Notes under the pieces: model-generated
Told to the model about the DNA's origin: nothing
The model's database searches: none
Seen by the model: the letters and a program-made list of their open reading frames with translations, nothing else
Position numbers and translations under genes: made by a program
Assembly (NCBI GenBank): GCA_023614405.1
Contig: CM042684.1
Coordinates: 465,939,650 to 466,003,649 of the forward strand
DNA: 64,000 nucleotides
Reading direction: 5' to 3'
Source: Avena insularis
Lineage: Eukaryota > Streptophyta > Magnoliopsida > Poales > Poaceae
Shown: positions 46,001-57,049 of the stretch, in pieces
Layout: every line of letters begins with the position of its first letter
Position numbering within the stretch: position 1 is the first letter of the stretch

Positions 46001-47647
46001 GCTGCTAGATCTACCGAGATTAAATCCCCGCGAAGAGATGCAGGGGAGGAGGTCCAGGTTCAACAAAAAACACCGGATTTCAGTGGGTCGTGGCGGTGCC
46101 TGATGCTATCTGAGGATGCGCGGTCAGAGCACAGCATGCGAGCGCACACCCTGAACGCTGCGGCAGAGCTACGCGTGGTGTTGCTGCTACGGCTGGGCGG
46201 GGTCTAGGACACAGGGGCAGGGCGACTATGGCCTATCGCTATTGGCTGCTCCACGAGCGTGCCGGCTGGTGGTGCTACTGCTGTGGAAGGGGCTGGCGAG
46301 CGGCGGTGAGCGTGTCAGTGCTGCCCGTGTGCGCTGCGACGGCATGGTGGGTGGCGACGGACGCGGCAACCAGAGAGCTGGGCAAGGTGGGGGCTCACCG
46401 GGGTGTGGCGTTGATGAGGGGACTGTGGCGGCGATGGGGAGAAATTGACCGAGGCGACAGCCTGCGGCACGGGCATCAGGGCGTTGCTGCTCCTCCTCGC
46501 TCCTTGCTCCACACGGTTCCAGAGGCTCCATGCGCAGCCCCTTGCGTGTTGGCTATCTCCGTTGACGGCGGCAGCAGGCGACGTCGTCCAGGGTAGATGG
46601 AGGCTACGGTTTAGGTGGCCGGCAAGGACATGGTGGCGTTGTGGTTTCCTTGGCGAGGAAGAAGAAAGAGGGGAAGGGACTCGATCTGGCGGTGGGGTGG
46701 AAGGGGACGGCACCTTGTGCCAGCTGCTGCTGGGTTGCTTTTGTGGACACGGGCTCGGCGTGAGGCTGTCTTTGCTCAACCTGATCACGTGGGCGCGGGG
46801 AAGGAGATAAACAGGGCGCTGGCCTCGCTGTGCACTGGTTGGGTCTATGAAGCTTGCTGTGTGCCTGAAGAGCTACAGAGACTGAAAACTGTTGCTGCCT
46901 ATAACGAGCTTCAGAACCAGATTTGAAAAAGGAGATTCAAAATTGAACCAGAACAGCAACTAAAGGAACACAAGGAGGTTAGAAGGCAGATAAACAACAG
47001 ATCCTCCAAGTACTGACATACTTGGTTATTTGCAAGAATAAGAAGGAATGGCCAAATTTTTGGTGGATTGACACCGAAAGAATTTCTAGAAACAGAAAAC
47101 ATTTGGACTACCTAGGATCTGTTGTAGGAAAAGAGAATAGAGATAAAGATATCCATGTAAAATAGAGTCAAGAGGGAAAAATAGGAAGGTAGGAAAAATG
47201 ATGCCCACAAAACAATCTGGGCATCTCACAAGAGTAAAAGAGAAAAAGAAGAACAAGATCCATATGTGAGCTAAGAATTAAAATGCCAAGATAAATATAC
47301 AATGCCCACCTATATAAGATATGGTAGAGATAGATGGTATCAAAAGGAAGTTGGCGTTGTCAAGTTTGTAGGTGGAAGGATTTTAAAAGAGATGCCCTCA
47401 ACTAAACTTAGGCATATAACAATAATCAAGAAACAAATACAGTATATCAAGAAGCAAATTGTTAAAGAGACAATGCAATATGAAGAGAAGAACCAAATGA
47501 AAATATGTTTTAATATGATACTCAAATGCAATGTGGCATGATGACATGAGCATGATATTATGATAATGCATTAATTATTATGTAGGGGCAGTATTATATT
47601 GATTGAAACCGTGTAGCATTACAATGTTAGACATTTGGGATGCTACA
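43074..47647 (-). repeat. 5' LTR of the Tekay element (4.6 kb)
   Basis: A 4574 bp direct repeat of 32816-37714 that lacks the inverted-repeat insertion. The terminal dinucleotide next to the PBS has decayed (TA in place of TG on the plus strand). GC-rich DNA at about 45480-46920 corresponds to 35570-36950. Identity to the other LTR looks like mid-90s percent by eye outside indels. The overlapping ORFs on both strands have no domains. Confidence 0.92.
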
Positions 47648-48650
47648 AAAAGTACTGCCATTCTACGCCCTTATGAGGAAATCAGAAAAATTCGAATGGA
47701 CGGAAGAAGCTCGACATGCCTTTGAAGATCTTAAAAGAACACTTTCGACATCCCCTGTCATCGTGTCGCCAAAGAGAAAGAACCTTTACTCCTCTATATT
47801 GCTGCCACACATCAGGTGGTCAGCACAGTCCTGTTTGTAGAATGACCCGAAGAAGGGAAGTCATACGGTGTGCAGAGGCCAGTATACTTCCTGAGCGAGG
47901 TTTTGTCGCCATCTAAACAAAGGTACCTGCATTACGAGAAGCTAGCATACGGGGTATTTATGAAAGCACGAAAACTACGCCACTATTTTTCGGAGCACCC
48001 GATCATAGTGGTCAACGAAGCGCCTTTGTTAAGCATCCTCAACAATCCAGAAGCAACCAGGCGAGTTTCTATATGGGCATCGAATTATCACCTAGGGATA
48101 TCACTTATGAGAAGCGCAAAGGAATTAAGTCACAAGTCCTACCAGATTTCATCATAGAGTGGACTGAGCTGCAATGTGCGGGTCCACCTGACCTTTCTAG
48201 TGCCTAGATAATGTATTTTGATGGATAAAAAAGAATGGAAGGAGCGGGAGCATGAGTCATACTGATATCACCTCAAGGCGACAAAATGCGCTACATTCTT
48301 CAGATGAGCTTTACAAACACATCCAATAACGAAGCAGAATATGAGGCCCTATTGCACGGCATGCGGATGACCAAAGCATGTGGTGCAGCTCGCCTAAATT
48401 TTTTTGGAGATTCCAATCTTGTAGCACATAAAACAATGAACAAGTATGATGCTACTAGCGAAAACATGATTACTTATCGCAACTTATACAGCATCATGGA
48501 GGCTCAATTTGATGGATTAGTATCACATATAGGGAGAGCAAGCAACGAGGAATTGGGCAATTTAGCAAACATCGGGTCATTATGTTTGCCAATACCACCA
48601 GGAGTTTTTTGGGAAGAAATAATAGAATGATCAATCAAGGCAAAAAGAGT
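47648..48650 (+). pseudogene. RT connection, RNase H and second RNase H-like domain, element B2
   Basis: After the AAAAG duplication the RT/RNase H linker resumes (FYALMRKSEKFEWTEEARHAFEDLKRTL). RNase H follows across two frames, with PVYFLSEVLSPSKQRYLHYEKLAYG and the HYFSEHPIIVV block. A second RNase H fold follows at about 48200-48510. It has MYFDG, SNNEAEYEALLHGM and FFGDSNLVAH, giving D, E and D acidic positions. A duplicated RNase H of this kind characterises the Tat lineage. One frameshift and several stops are present. Confidence 0.85.
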
Positions 48651-50012
48651 CTCCGAGGTTGTAGCACCAAAAATAGGGAAAAATAAACATCTGCAAAAAG
48701 AATTGGGGGCTCCTTTAGAAACCAAAATTATAGAAGAAGCCATCAAAGAAGAAGAACAAGCAATCGGAGAGGTCATGTTGATCGAACCAACCTGGATGCA
48801 ACCGTATATATCATACATGACTAAAGGGGAACTACCAGAGGATGTTATAGAGGCCCGACGAATCACTCGATGATCCAAGGCCTTCAGGATAATCAAAGGA
48901 GAACTATACAAAAGAAGTATTTCAGGTGTGTTGCAACGTTGCGTAGCACCCGAAGAAAGAAAGATTATACTTAAATATATACATGAAGGAGTCTGTGGCC
49001 ACCACGCTAGCAACCGAGCAATTGCTGCAAAAGCGTTCAGGGTAGGATTCTATTGGCTCACTACAGTACAAGATGCCAAAGACATCGTCAGAACATGTGA
49101 AGCATGCCAATGATTCGCAACAAAACCTGGAGCACCCGCAGCTGAGCTGAATCCCATAGCCTTAGCTTGGCCTTTCGCTCAGTGGGGACTCAACATGGTG
49201 GGAAAAATTCATAAGTCATCTCCAGGAGGACATGTCTTTCTGCTAGTAGCAGTCGACAAATTCACTAAATGGATTGAAGCAATGCCTGTCACCACCCAAG
49301 ATAGAACTTCGGCTGTGAATTTTATCAAATCCATAGTATTTCAGTTTGGCGTACCGAACAACATCATCATGGATAATGGGACCAACTTCACTTCCAATGA
49401 GTTCAAGGAGTACTGCCAGGAGATGGGCATCAAAATAAGCTACGCTTCGGTAGCTCACCCGCAAACAAATGGACAAGTCGAAAAAGCCAATGGGCTAGTT
49501 ACAGATGGACTCAAAAAGAGATTATTGGCACCACTTGACAGAGGAAAAGGGGCATGGGTGGATGAATTACCATCCGTATTATGGAGTTTACTTACAACTC
49601 CAAATAATTCAACACAAGAGACGCCTTTCTTTTTGGTCCACGGTGCGGAAGCTGTGCTTCCAGTTGAAGTATCACACGAATCGCCAAGAGTAGCTGCATA
49701 TAATGAAGAGGAATCAAGAGAAGCACTTGAAGATGATGTGGATGCACTTGATGCAGCTCGAGATGAAGCACTCCAAAGAGCAACTATGTACCAGCAGAAC
49801 CTGCGCAATTACCATAGCAGAAGATTGTGGCCTAGGTCTTTTGCAGTAGGGGACCTAGTTCTTCGCCTCAATCAAGATGGCCACAAGAAGATAGAATAGC
49901 CATGTGAAGAACCATACACCATCATAGAAGTTATTCTCGGAGGAGCATATTGACTACAAGACAAGAAGACAGGAGTAAATTACTCAAATCCATGGAACGT
50001 AGCACAGTTATG
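48651..50012 (+). pseudogene. Integrase of element B2
   Basis: The zinc-binding segment (48928-49113) shows IHEGVCGHHASN and CEACQ, followed by a stop. The core (49195-49899, 234 codons) shows the DDE acids: Asp in VAVDKFTKW, Asp in IIMDNGTNFTS and Glu in NGQVEKANG. The C-terminal region includes VLWSLLTTPNNSTQETPF and RSFAVGDLVLR, then GPY/F-like sequence with two more stops to about 50012. Catalytic residues are preserved, but stops at the zinc region and C-terminus inactivate it. Codons 48651-48927 join it to the RNase H region with additional stops. Confidence 0.9.
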
Positions 50013-50927
50013 ACGCTTTTACACATAAGATTATTTGCAAAATAAGAAAAGCTACAGTTCGACTTATTAAGCCAAGATGTCCAAGAGAAAAGGCTAAAAT
50101 AGCCATCCGCTCAAAGAATAATGTACCGACGATTTTCACCCTGTATATAAAAAGAAGCTATTCGTGTCTTAATCTTATTTTTCAAAGATCAATGTTTTTA
50201 CCAAGCTAACATCAATTATGAGCCTATATCCAGATACAGGCATCCGAACATAGCCTCGGGGGCTATTCCCATCGGGAGCGCTAACGCGCACCCGATAGAA
50301 ATTTCATTGTCTAAAAAGTGCATTGACAAATTGCAAAAACCTTTTGAGTTTTACACTAGTGTATCCTCAAAAAGGTGTTCCTTCCATTGGGAGATAGCAA
50401 AAAATAATAAAAATATCTGATATAACCAGAAATATTGGCGGCCTAGCAGGCCAACTGCCAATAAAGCCAAAAACCTCGAATCACACTCAGAAACGAGGAA
50501 AAATCCGAATGTCGTGTTCAGAAACACGAAGGTAAGACCCCAGGATTCATCTTGTGTGGCCCGCTAATCGCACAAGAATGCGCTCTGCCAGAAAAATCCG
50601 TATCAACAATACGATGCAAAATCCCAATGGACGCGTTGGGTACCCGATAAAAATAAAAAAACTAGAATTCTGTATTCGGTAAGACCTCAGGGGCTCGAAC
50701 TGAATTACACCAGTTATAAATTCCGGATTCAAGCCTGGGGACTTGAGTTTGATGTAGGACAACCTTGTTTGTGCCTAGGAGCAATTAACTGATTCCCGAG
50801 CCGTCGGAAGCATCAGACTCATTGTGCCAAAATCCCTACAAATAATAGAAATCAAAATCAAAAGAAGAAAGAAAACTTTGAGACTCAACCTGAATACTGC
50901 GGATTCAGGTGGAGTCTCGGGGGCTAC
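50013..50927 (+). other. 3' non-coding region and polypurine tract of B2
   Basis: About 0.9 kb with no coding potential. A CCTCGGGGGCTATT tract at 50254-50267 resembles the terminal polypurine tract TCTCGGGGGCTAC at 50915-50927. The latter abuts the 3' LTR and is the functional primer site by position. Confidence 0.7.
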
Positions 50928-51329
50928 TGACATGGGTATAATTACTCGGATGCTCATTATTCACCACCCTACATTCGGTAAAAGGCCTGCGGCGCATAAG
51001 GATTCTAGATAAACAGCCCAAGAAGCAACCGATAGAGACTTTTTTGTATTAGGAAAGAAACTATGAACCGACATTATGTTGGTGTTGTAATAGCGCGTGT
51101 ATGAAACCTATCGGCATACAACTTTGAGACCCGACCTATTATATATAGGGCGGGAGAAGCCCAAGTGAGGGTACCAAAATCTAGAGGACAATTTGGAATA
51201 GAGTTTTTCCCCAATATTCAGGCGACTTTGTCTTCATTGTTTTCTTGATATCTAGCGAAATACCCAGCATTCTCTTTCCATGAAACACAAGTCCATAACC
51301 ATGGGCATTGCCGAGATCACCCCTCGTCG
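50928..51329 (+). repeat. 3' LTR of element B2
   Basis: A 402 bp LTR, direct repeat of 28273-28674, ending CGTCG where the 5' copy has CGTCA. It is followed by the GTCAC duplication (51330-51334). It retains the TATA-like stretch (about 51139-51148) and the ATG (51300-51302) that in the 5' LTR opens gag. Confidence 0.92.
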
Positions 51330-51334
51330 GTCAC

Positions 51335-51641
51335 CATCGGAGGGAGGAGGTAGCCAAAAAGATACATCATCCAAGTCAAGCGTCGGATGATGCACATGCA
51401 CCCAAGAAAGTGCGAGCTTAGAACCCGCTACAAGTTGAAGCTTCACGAAGTGATGGATCTTTTCACCTTGTCGGAACTTCACAAGCAAGTCTGCCAAGGT
51501 TTGAGGCTGAGGATCCCGAGGAAACTTGGCATTATAAGTAATAGCAAGAGATCTATGGTAACACGAATTGCTCCAACTCCGATAAGCGATGCTGAAGCAA
51601 CGCCACAAAGAGTAAAAAGTTATGGCCGAAAGAAGATTTTT
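51335..51641 (-). pseudogene. Antisense ORF of B1, C-terminal half (putative gypsy-type transposon family)
   Basis: The minus-strand frame reads FPRDPQPQTLADLLVKF, then LVAGSKLALSWVHVHHPTLDLDD and WLPPPSDG. It continues at 28272 once the B2 insertion and one duplicated GTCAC are discounted. The segment matches the conserved C-terminal region of plant proteins called putative gypsy type transposon. It parallels exon 6 of the gene at 60871-63456 (FPTKDVPNNLDDLVVVF). The part upstream of about 51490 is frameshifted. The CACTA-like element removes or displaces everything further 5'. Confidence 0.6.
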
Positions 51642-52458
51642 TACTGCAAAAAAATAAAAAAGGGGGAGAAACTTCTGTGGCGCATTTCTCCCATATGCGC
51701 CACAGAAGTCTTGGGCGGGATTCAAAATTTGAATCCCGTCGGCGCCCTTCTCCCTCCCTTTTTCCTTTTTCTCCCCCCACTTCTTCTCCCGTCCCCACTT
51801 CTCCTCCCCTCCACACTTCTCCCCTTCTCCTCCCTACTCCTTCTCCACTCTCCGGCGACCTCCACCTCCACCCCGGTGACCTTCTCCTTCTCCTCCTCCA
51901 CCACCTCTGGCAACCTCTTCCTACACCACCTCCGACAACCTCCTCCTCCTTCTCCTCCTCCTCCGGCGACCTCCGGCGACCTCCTCCTCCACCACCAACT
52001 CCGGCGACCTCCTCCTCCAACTCTGGCGACACCTTCCTCCACCTCTGGCAGACTCCTCCTTCTACTCCGACCACCTCCGGCGGTGGCCTCCTCCTCCTTC
52101 TCCTCCGGCCACCACCTCCGAAGATCCACTCCTCCTAGCCCTCGTCCAGCCACCAGCCGCCACCACCACCACCACCTATAGCCAGATCTAGATCTGGCCC
52201 ATTTTTTTGAATTTTGGCGCATATTAGCCATATGCGCCACAGAAATTTGAGATCTGGCATGCCTTTTTTTGAATTTTGGAAAAAAACTTCTGTGGCGCAT
52301 ATTGGCCATATGCGCCACAGAAACTTGAGATTTCTGTGGCGCATTTCAATATGCGCCACAGAAGATAATTATCAGTGGGGATGTATCAGTGGCGCATCAG
52401 ATATGCACCACTGATAGTGAAAAAAGGTGCGCCACTGATAAGGGGTTTCCTAGCAGTG
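51642..52458 (-). mobile_element. Small CACTA-type element with palindromic subterminal repeats
   Basis: The right end, read on the minus strand, is CACTGCTAGGAAACCCC, a CACTA-superfamily terminus. Inside it lie inverted units built on CTTCTGTGGCGCAT...ATGCGCCACAGAAG. These occur at 51672-51708, 52208-52247, 52287-52323 and 52333-52364. A TATCAGTGGCGCAT/ATGCACCACTGATA pair lies at about 52387-52421. The left end is uncertain; TACTGCAAAAAAATAAAAAAGGGG at 51642 may be a decayed terminus. The centre (51720-52140) is a (CTC)n/(CCT)-rich low-complexity tract, not coding. No transposase is present. Confidence 0.75.
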
Positions 52459-52463
52459 ATATA

Positions 52464-54259
52464 TGTAGGGGTTCCGCATATGAAACCAATAAATTTTACC
52501 TTACGTCCCTGAACCCCTGATGCTTGCCAGGACCTATCTATTAGTAATACAATAACGGGAGGGGCTTTTCATGAATTACCCTTGAAGACCGAAAAGCGTT
52601 GTCAACGCTCACGGGAGCGTGGATGATGTAGACGAGCCGAAGTCGACCTAAATGTCGTGATGAAGTCCTTGCGCTCCTGTGGCTCCAACGACTTGAGTGC
52701 CTCAAGTGTGACACCTCGCGGGGAGTTACACACGTCCGGTGCTTGACGATGACTCCCGCTTCCCTGATCCAGCAGCATTTGCGGAAGTAGAGCTCCTGGA
52801 TCCGAATCCCGCAGCGCGAAGGCGCTCCGCGTGGAAGATGTCTCTCGATCATGCAGTCCGAACTTGGGACCACGGTCATGAGAGAGAGAGAAAGAAAATA
52901 TCAATTGGAGGTCTTCCCAAAAGTTAGAAGACCTTTGTTGAATATTGTGTGTATTTATCAGGCCAAATACCCCCACTATATATAGGGGGAGGGGAGGTAC
53001 TACCTCCCTCAAAGTCCTGGGGTGGGACTAAAGGAGAGGGAGAGGGGGAGGCGCGCCGGCCAGCCCCCACCCATGGACCCCACGTGGGGCTGGCCCACTA
53101 GGGTAGTCGGCCACCCCATAGGCCTCTCCTAGGGGTGTGGCCCCCTCTTGCCTTTCCCTAATGGGCCCTCTTCCCCCCAGAATTGGTCCATTAAGCATTT
53201 GACCATTTAAATTGATTTTCTCTTTATTAAATAATTATGAATAAATGATTAAATCCATATTTAACATTCGTTCACATATTATTCAATCTCCGTGTCTATG
53301 GAACACCTTCCATCTCCACTCCAGACATCCTCCGGACTTACCGAAACCCTTCCGGTTTTCTCTACTATTCTTTGGCGATTCTTTCGATCCTATAAACACT
53401 CTATAAGCATAATCAAACCCTTAAGCATGATACCCTACGGTTCAGGAACACTCCAGACATGGTCGGGACACTCCTGGACCAATGATCGACAAAAGGACCT
53501 GGATGGCCATGTGACCCCTGTCCATTCCATGAAGATCTTTCGTCGTTTAAACCGGGACAGTCGTGTCTTATTCCCTTTGTCTCTTGATACTTGCATTGCC
53601 CGAGATCTGATCAATGACATCACCATGTCATGTTCAATCTCGTTACCGAACAATGCTACTTGACTCGTTCCAACAAGTGATATCCCTGTGATCAAAATCA
53701 GACGTTGCGCAACTATTGGATATAGCTTCTCTGAGTGGGCCCTTGAGTATCTTTCCGTCACATGGACGGACAAATCCCGCTCTTGACATGTATTGCCTCT
53801 ACGATTTTCCTCCGAGTACTTGAACACACCTTTATAACCACCGTATTACCAGATGGCGCTTGATGCTATCTAAGCACTCTCGGGAGAGAGTGATTGATAT
53901 AACCTCACGGTCTAAGGAATAGTCTACGAGTATCCATTTCTAGTCATCATAACTTCAACTTCGTGACATGATCAGGTGATGATGTTTAGGTTGGGCATTG
54001 GTTCATCATCTCATTCTCAGAATGAGTTGACTCCATTTCCAACTGGCATAAATGCCACATGATCAGGAAACATGATCATCTGTTGACCAATGAACCAGTG
54101 ACTAGAGTTTCACTAGGAACCCCTGGTTGTTTATATATCACACCTGTATTGATGTTTCCACTCAATACAGTTATAGCATGATATAAAACTTAATCATAAA
54201 CTATATGAAATATGATAATAGTCCTTATTACTATTTGTCTCTAGGGCATATTTCCAACA
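52464..54259 (-). repeat. 3' LTR of element C
   Basis: A 1796 bp direct repeat of 58810-60608. It contains a TATA stretch (TATATATA, 52977-52984). ORFs such as 52602-53012 and 53435-53827 recur in the other LTR at the same place and carry no known domain. Confidence 0.92.
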
Positions 54260-57045
54260 ATCTCCCACTTGCACTAGAGTACAAATACACTAGCTGCATT
54301 TGTTCTTAATCATTGCCAACATATCCGGTACCCTGAACATGCTTGCTCATGGAAGAGGTTGAGTCTTGGGTCTGTACTTTACAGTCCCAAATCCTTTTCA
54401 AATTACTAATGTCACCTTGATTGACATTAATACTTTATCATCACATGATAACATTTTTGTGTATGCATCATCGCTATGGCAGCAGAACGAGGCCTGATTC
54501 TAGGAGCCTACAGTGACTTTAGATCAACCTCAAGGGATTTCTCATGGGCACTATGCCCTGGGACACATCATTCTATGTTAAAAGCGAACTAGCCCCGCCA
54601 TAACATTATACAACACTTTAGATGGTACCCTTATCTATTATTATTAATGTAATCATTGAAACTCGAGTGCACTCTGTGCAACTTTCGATGTTTTTGTTCA
54701 CCTCGCTTCCTACTTGACTCTAATCGGTATTATGGGAGTTTCCAACATATTCCCTTATAGCATAACCTTTATGTTTTAAGATATGTCATCCTTTATGGAT
54801 TTGGAAAACGTGTCTACAGTTCTCTATTAGATACTATGGACAAACTTAGCTCAACGTTCCGCGATTCAAACTTAATCACTTTTCAATGTTCCTAATTAGA
54901 TCATATATTATGTTAAGTTATCATCTTGGTTTTCTAAGATAGAACCTATGTCTCAACATAGTGGATGATGATCATCCTTTCTTTCTTTCAACCATTGATG
55001 TTAAACTTAATACTATTCCTAATTTGAGTTATTAAGGACCAGTTCCTTAATTAACTTCTATTCTGAAACCCTTTTTCAGAATCCCATAAGGAATACTACA
55101 TAATATCATAATACACTTATTATCAACTTCTACACCTTACAAATCATTATTTATCAGTACTTGCGCTTTTATTCTTAACACACTTAAGAATCACTCCTAT
55201 AAGCTCCCACTCAAAATATGTTCCCAACATATTTGGGTATGAGTCACTATTACTCAAACTATGTTCCTACATATTTGAATTTGAGACTTATATTGCTCCC
55301 ACTCAAAAATATGTCATTCACATATTGTTTTAGGAATACTTTCATAGCTCCCACTCAATTTCATGCAAATTGCATATCCATTCACTATTTTGAGCAACTT
55401 CAAAATCCTTTGATCAAATATCAAACTTAGATATTTAGTATGAGATACTAGTACTTTTACTAGTTTTAAATCCACTAGACATTTAGCACATTTGAATCAA
55501 ATTCATTTGATTTCGTCCAATACTTGAAAAATTGTGCTCTTGTCATTCACCCCCTTTTCCACTATGGCTTTGCAGTCATTTGGGAAAATTCAAGTAACCC
55601 CTTCTACTTGTGAGATTCAGCAAAAAATTGCTTTCTAATCTCAAGGGAATTCTGCTTTTAGGATTTTTTATAATTCTAGTTTACCATTATTTCCTTAGTA
55701 GTTCGTAGGTATGTCATATTCCAATAATCATGACAAATGATTCACAAATGTCTCCATACAAGATATGGGTTACATTTTGAATCCTACTTCATGTAGTGAA
55801 AACACTAGTGGGGAAAACACAATGATCATTATCATTGATTCTTTCCTTTGTGAAGGGAATCATTCAGGAATGTTGTCTTTTGCGCTTCTCAACACTCTGA
55901 TGCAGGGTTTTGAATCCTCATCGTGTTTTTCACTATCTTCCATTTACTTCATAATTGCGAAGTATCACTGAATGTGAACTTCCTCAAGAATGCACCAAAA
56001 TCCAATCAATACAAGTTTTGCTTCTCTTTTAGTTTTAGCTATGGATTTCATATTCAAAGTTTCCAATGAATACTCTACAAGGACTTATTCGCTATTGTTT
56101 TGGTTATATCGAATAACCCCAAAACTTTTACGAATACAGATGGTTCACTATATTTTCTAATTGAGTGCTAAATATTTCTAACTAATGGTCTCTACATCTA
56201 CACTACAACGAATTATTTGGCCCCATCTATTCACCCATTTTGATATCTAATATCATATTGTGATGCTTTGCATTTTGACGTTTCAAAATGCTTTGCATTC
56301 CACAATTTCTTTTATGCCATTCTTATAAAGTCGAATTTCATTACTATTTATCAAATCATAGTAATTAGATTCTCTTTTATATTTATACCCTTGGTTGGAT
56401 GAAACAATTTGATCATATCAAATAATTTCATATTCATGTTCCCTTTGGTAAACTACTTTATACATTTAAACAATCATATAATGATAATTACCATTTTGTT
56501 AAAACACAATACATTGAATATGTATTTACTTTTAACAATTCATTAAAACACTTGTATTCAAGCAATACACGGTGTTAAAGTTATTATGCGGAACTTGGGC
56601 ATGATTTATATGTGATAAAAATCAAATATCTTTCACATATTATCAACATAACTTTGGAATTTAAACAATGGTTTCATTCATTAATGAACATATCATTAAG
56701 TTGGGTATTTTTAAAGGCATTTCATTATTTTACAAATGTTCATGCATTATCAAGTAGTTTTAAACAACAAGTATAATTCACATGTAATCAAACAAGATAT
56801 GAACACAAATAGAAATCATTCATAAAAGTGGAACAATTGTTTGTTACAAGATCATATGAATAACCGTCTCACAAAATGTGAGACACACTAAAGAAGTTCA
56901 CAATCTTTTGATTACAATAATCATCCTAAAACATAAACTAAGTGATAAATGTCGAGGGAGAGTGTCGTTGGCCATCATCATCATGCTTGACATCAACACG
57001 CAACGTCACCTCCTCTCCAGCAAGCACCTCTCATGCAGAAGGACC
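54260..57045 (-). other. AT-rich non-coding internal region and PPT of element C
   Basis: About 2.8 kb with no ORF above 71 codons. The polypurine tract AAGTGGGAGAT (minus strand, 54260-54270) abuts the 3' LTR. Several GAGTGGGAGC motifs occur on the minus strand near 55208, 55292 and 55350, resembling duplicated PPT-like sequence. Protease, integrase, RT and RNase H motifs are absent or decayed beyond recognition. Confidence 0.7.
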
Positions 57046-57049
57046 TTTG

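Larger units (their letters stand above)
32816..47647 (-). mobile_element. Tekay-clade chromovirus (long-LTR Ty3/Gypsy), complete
   Basis: A 14.8 kb element in minus orientation with a perfect target duplication, AAAAG (32811-32815 and 47648-47652). The LTRs are very long: 4899 bp (32816-37714) and 4574 bp (43074-47647). On the minus strand they begin TGTAGCATCCCAAATGTCTAAC. The PBS is the initiator-Met type. The internal region encodes gag, PR, RT, RNase H, integrase and a C-terminal chromodomain, the Tekay/Del layout. Stops interrupt gag, PR and the chromodomain, so this copy is not autonomous. It is the innermost, and so the youngest, member of this nest. Confidence 0.95.
28273..51329 (+). 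mobile_element. Tat-type Gypsy element B2 (interrupted by Tekay at 32816-47647)
   Basis: A structurally complete autonomous-type element with LTRs of exactly 402 bp at both ends. The 5 bp duplications are GTCAC (28268-28272 and 51330-51334). A PBS follows the 5' LTR, and a purine tract TCTCGGGGGCTAC (50915-50927) precedes the 3' LTR. Domain order is gag, PR, RT, RNase H, a second RNase H-like domain and integrase. All ORFs contain stops. Without the 14.8 kb Tekay insertion it would be about 8.2 kb. It inserted into the antisense ORF of its relative B1. Confidence 0.93.

Noticed and set aside
51387..52318. Long Ser/Pro/Thr-rich and Gly/Arg-rich ORFs (up to 264 codons) on both strands
   Set aside because: They are produced by a (CTC)n-rich low-complexity tract inside the CACTA-like element and have no start context or domain.
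52541..53827. ORFs of 112-136 codons on the minus strand in element C's 3' LTR
   Set aside because: The same frames appear at the same place in the 5' LTR (58996-60110), so they are LTR sequence rather than host genes.
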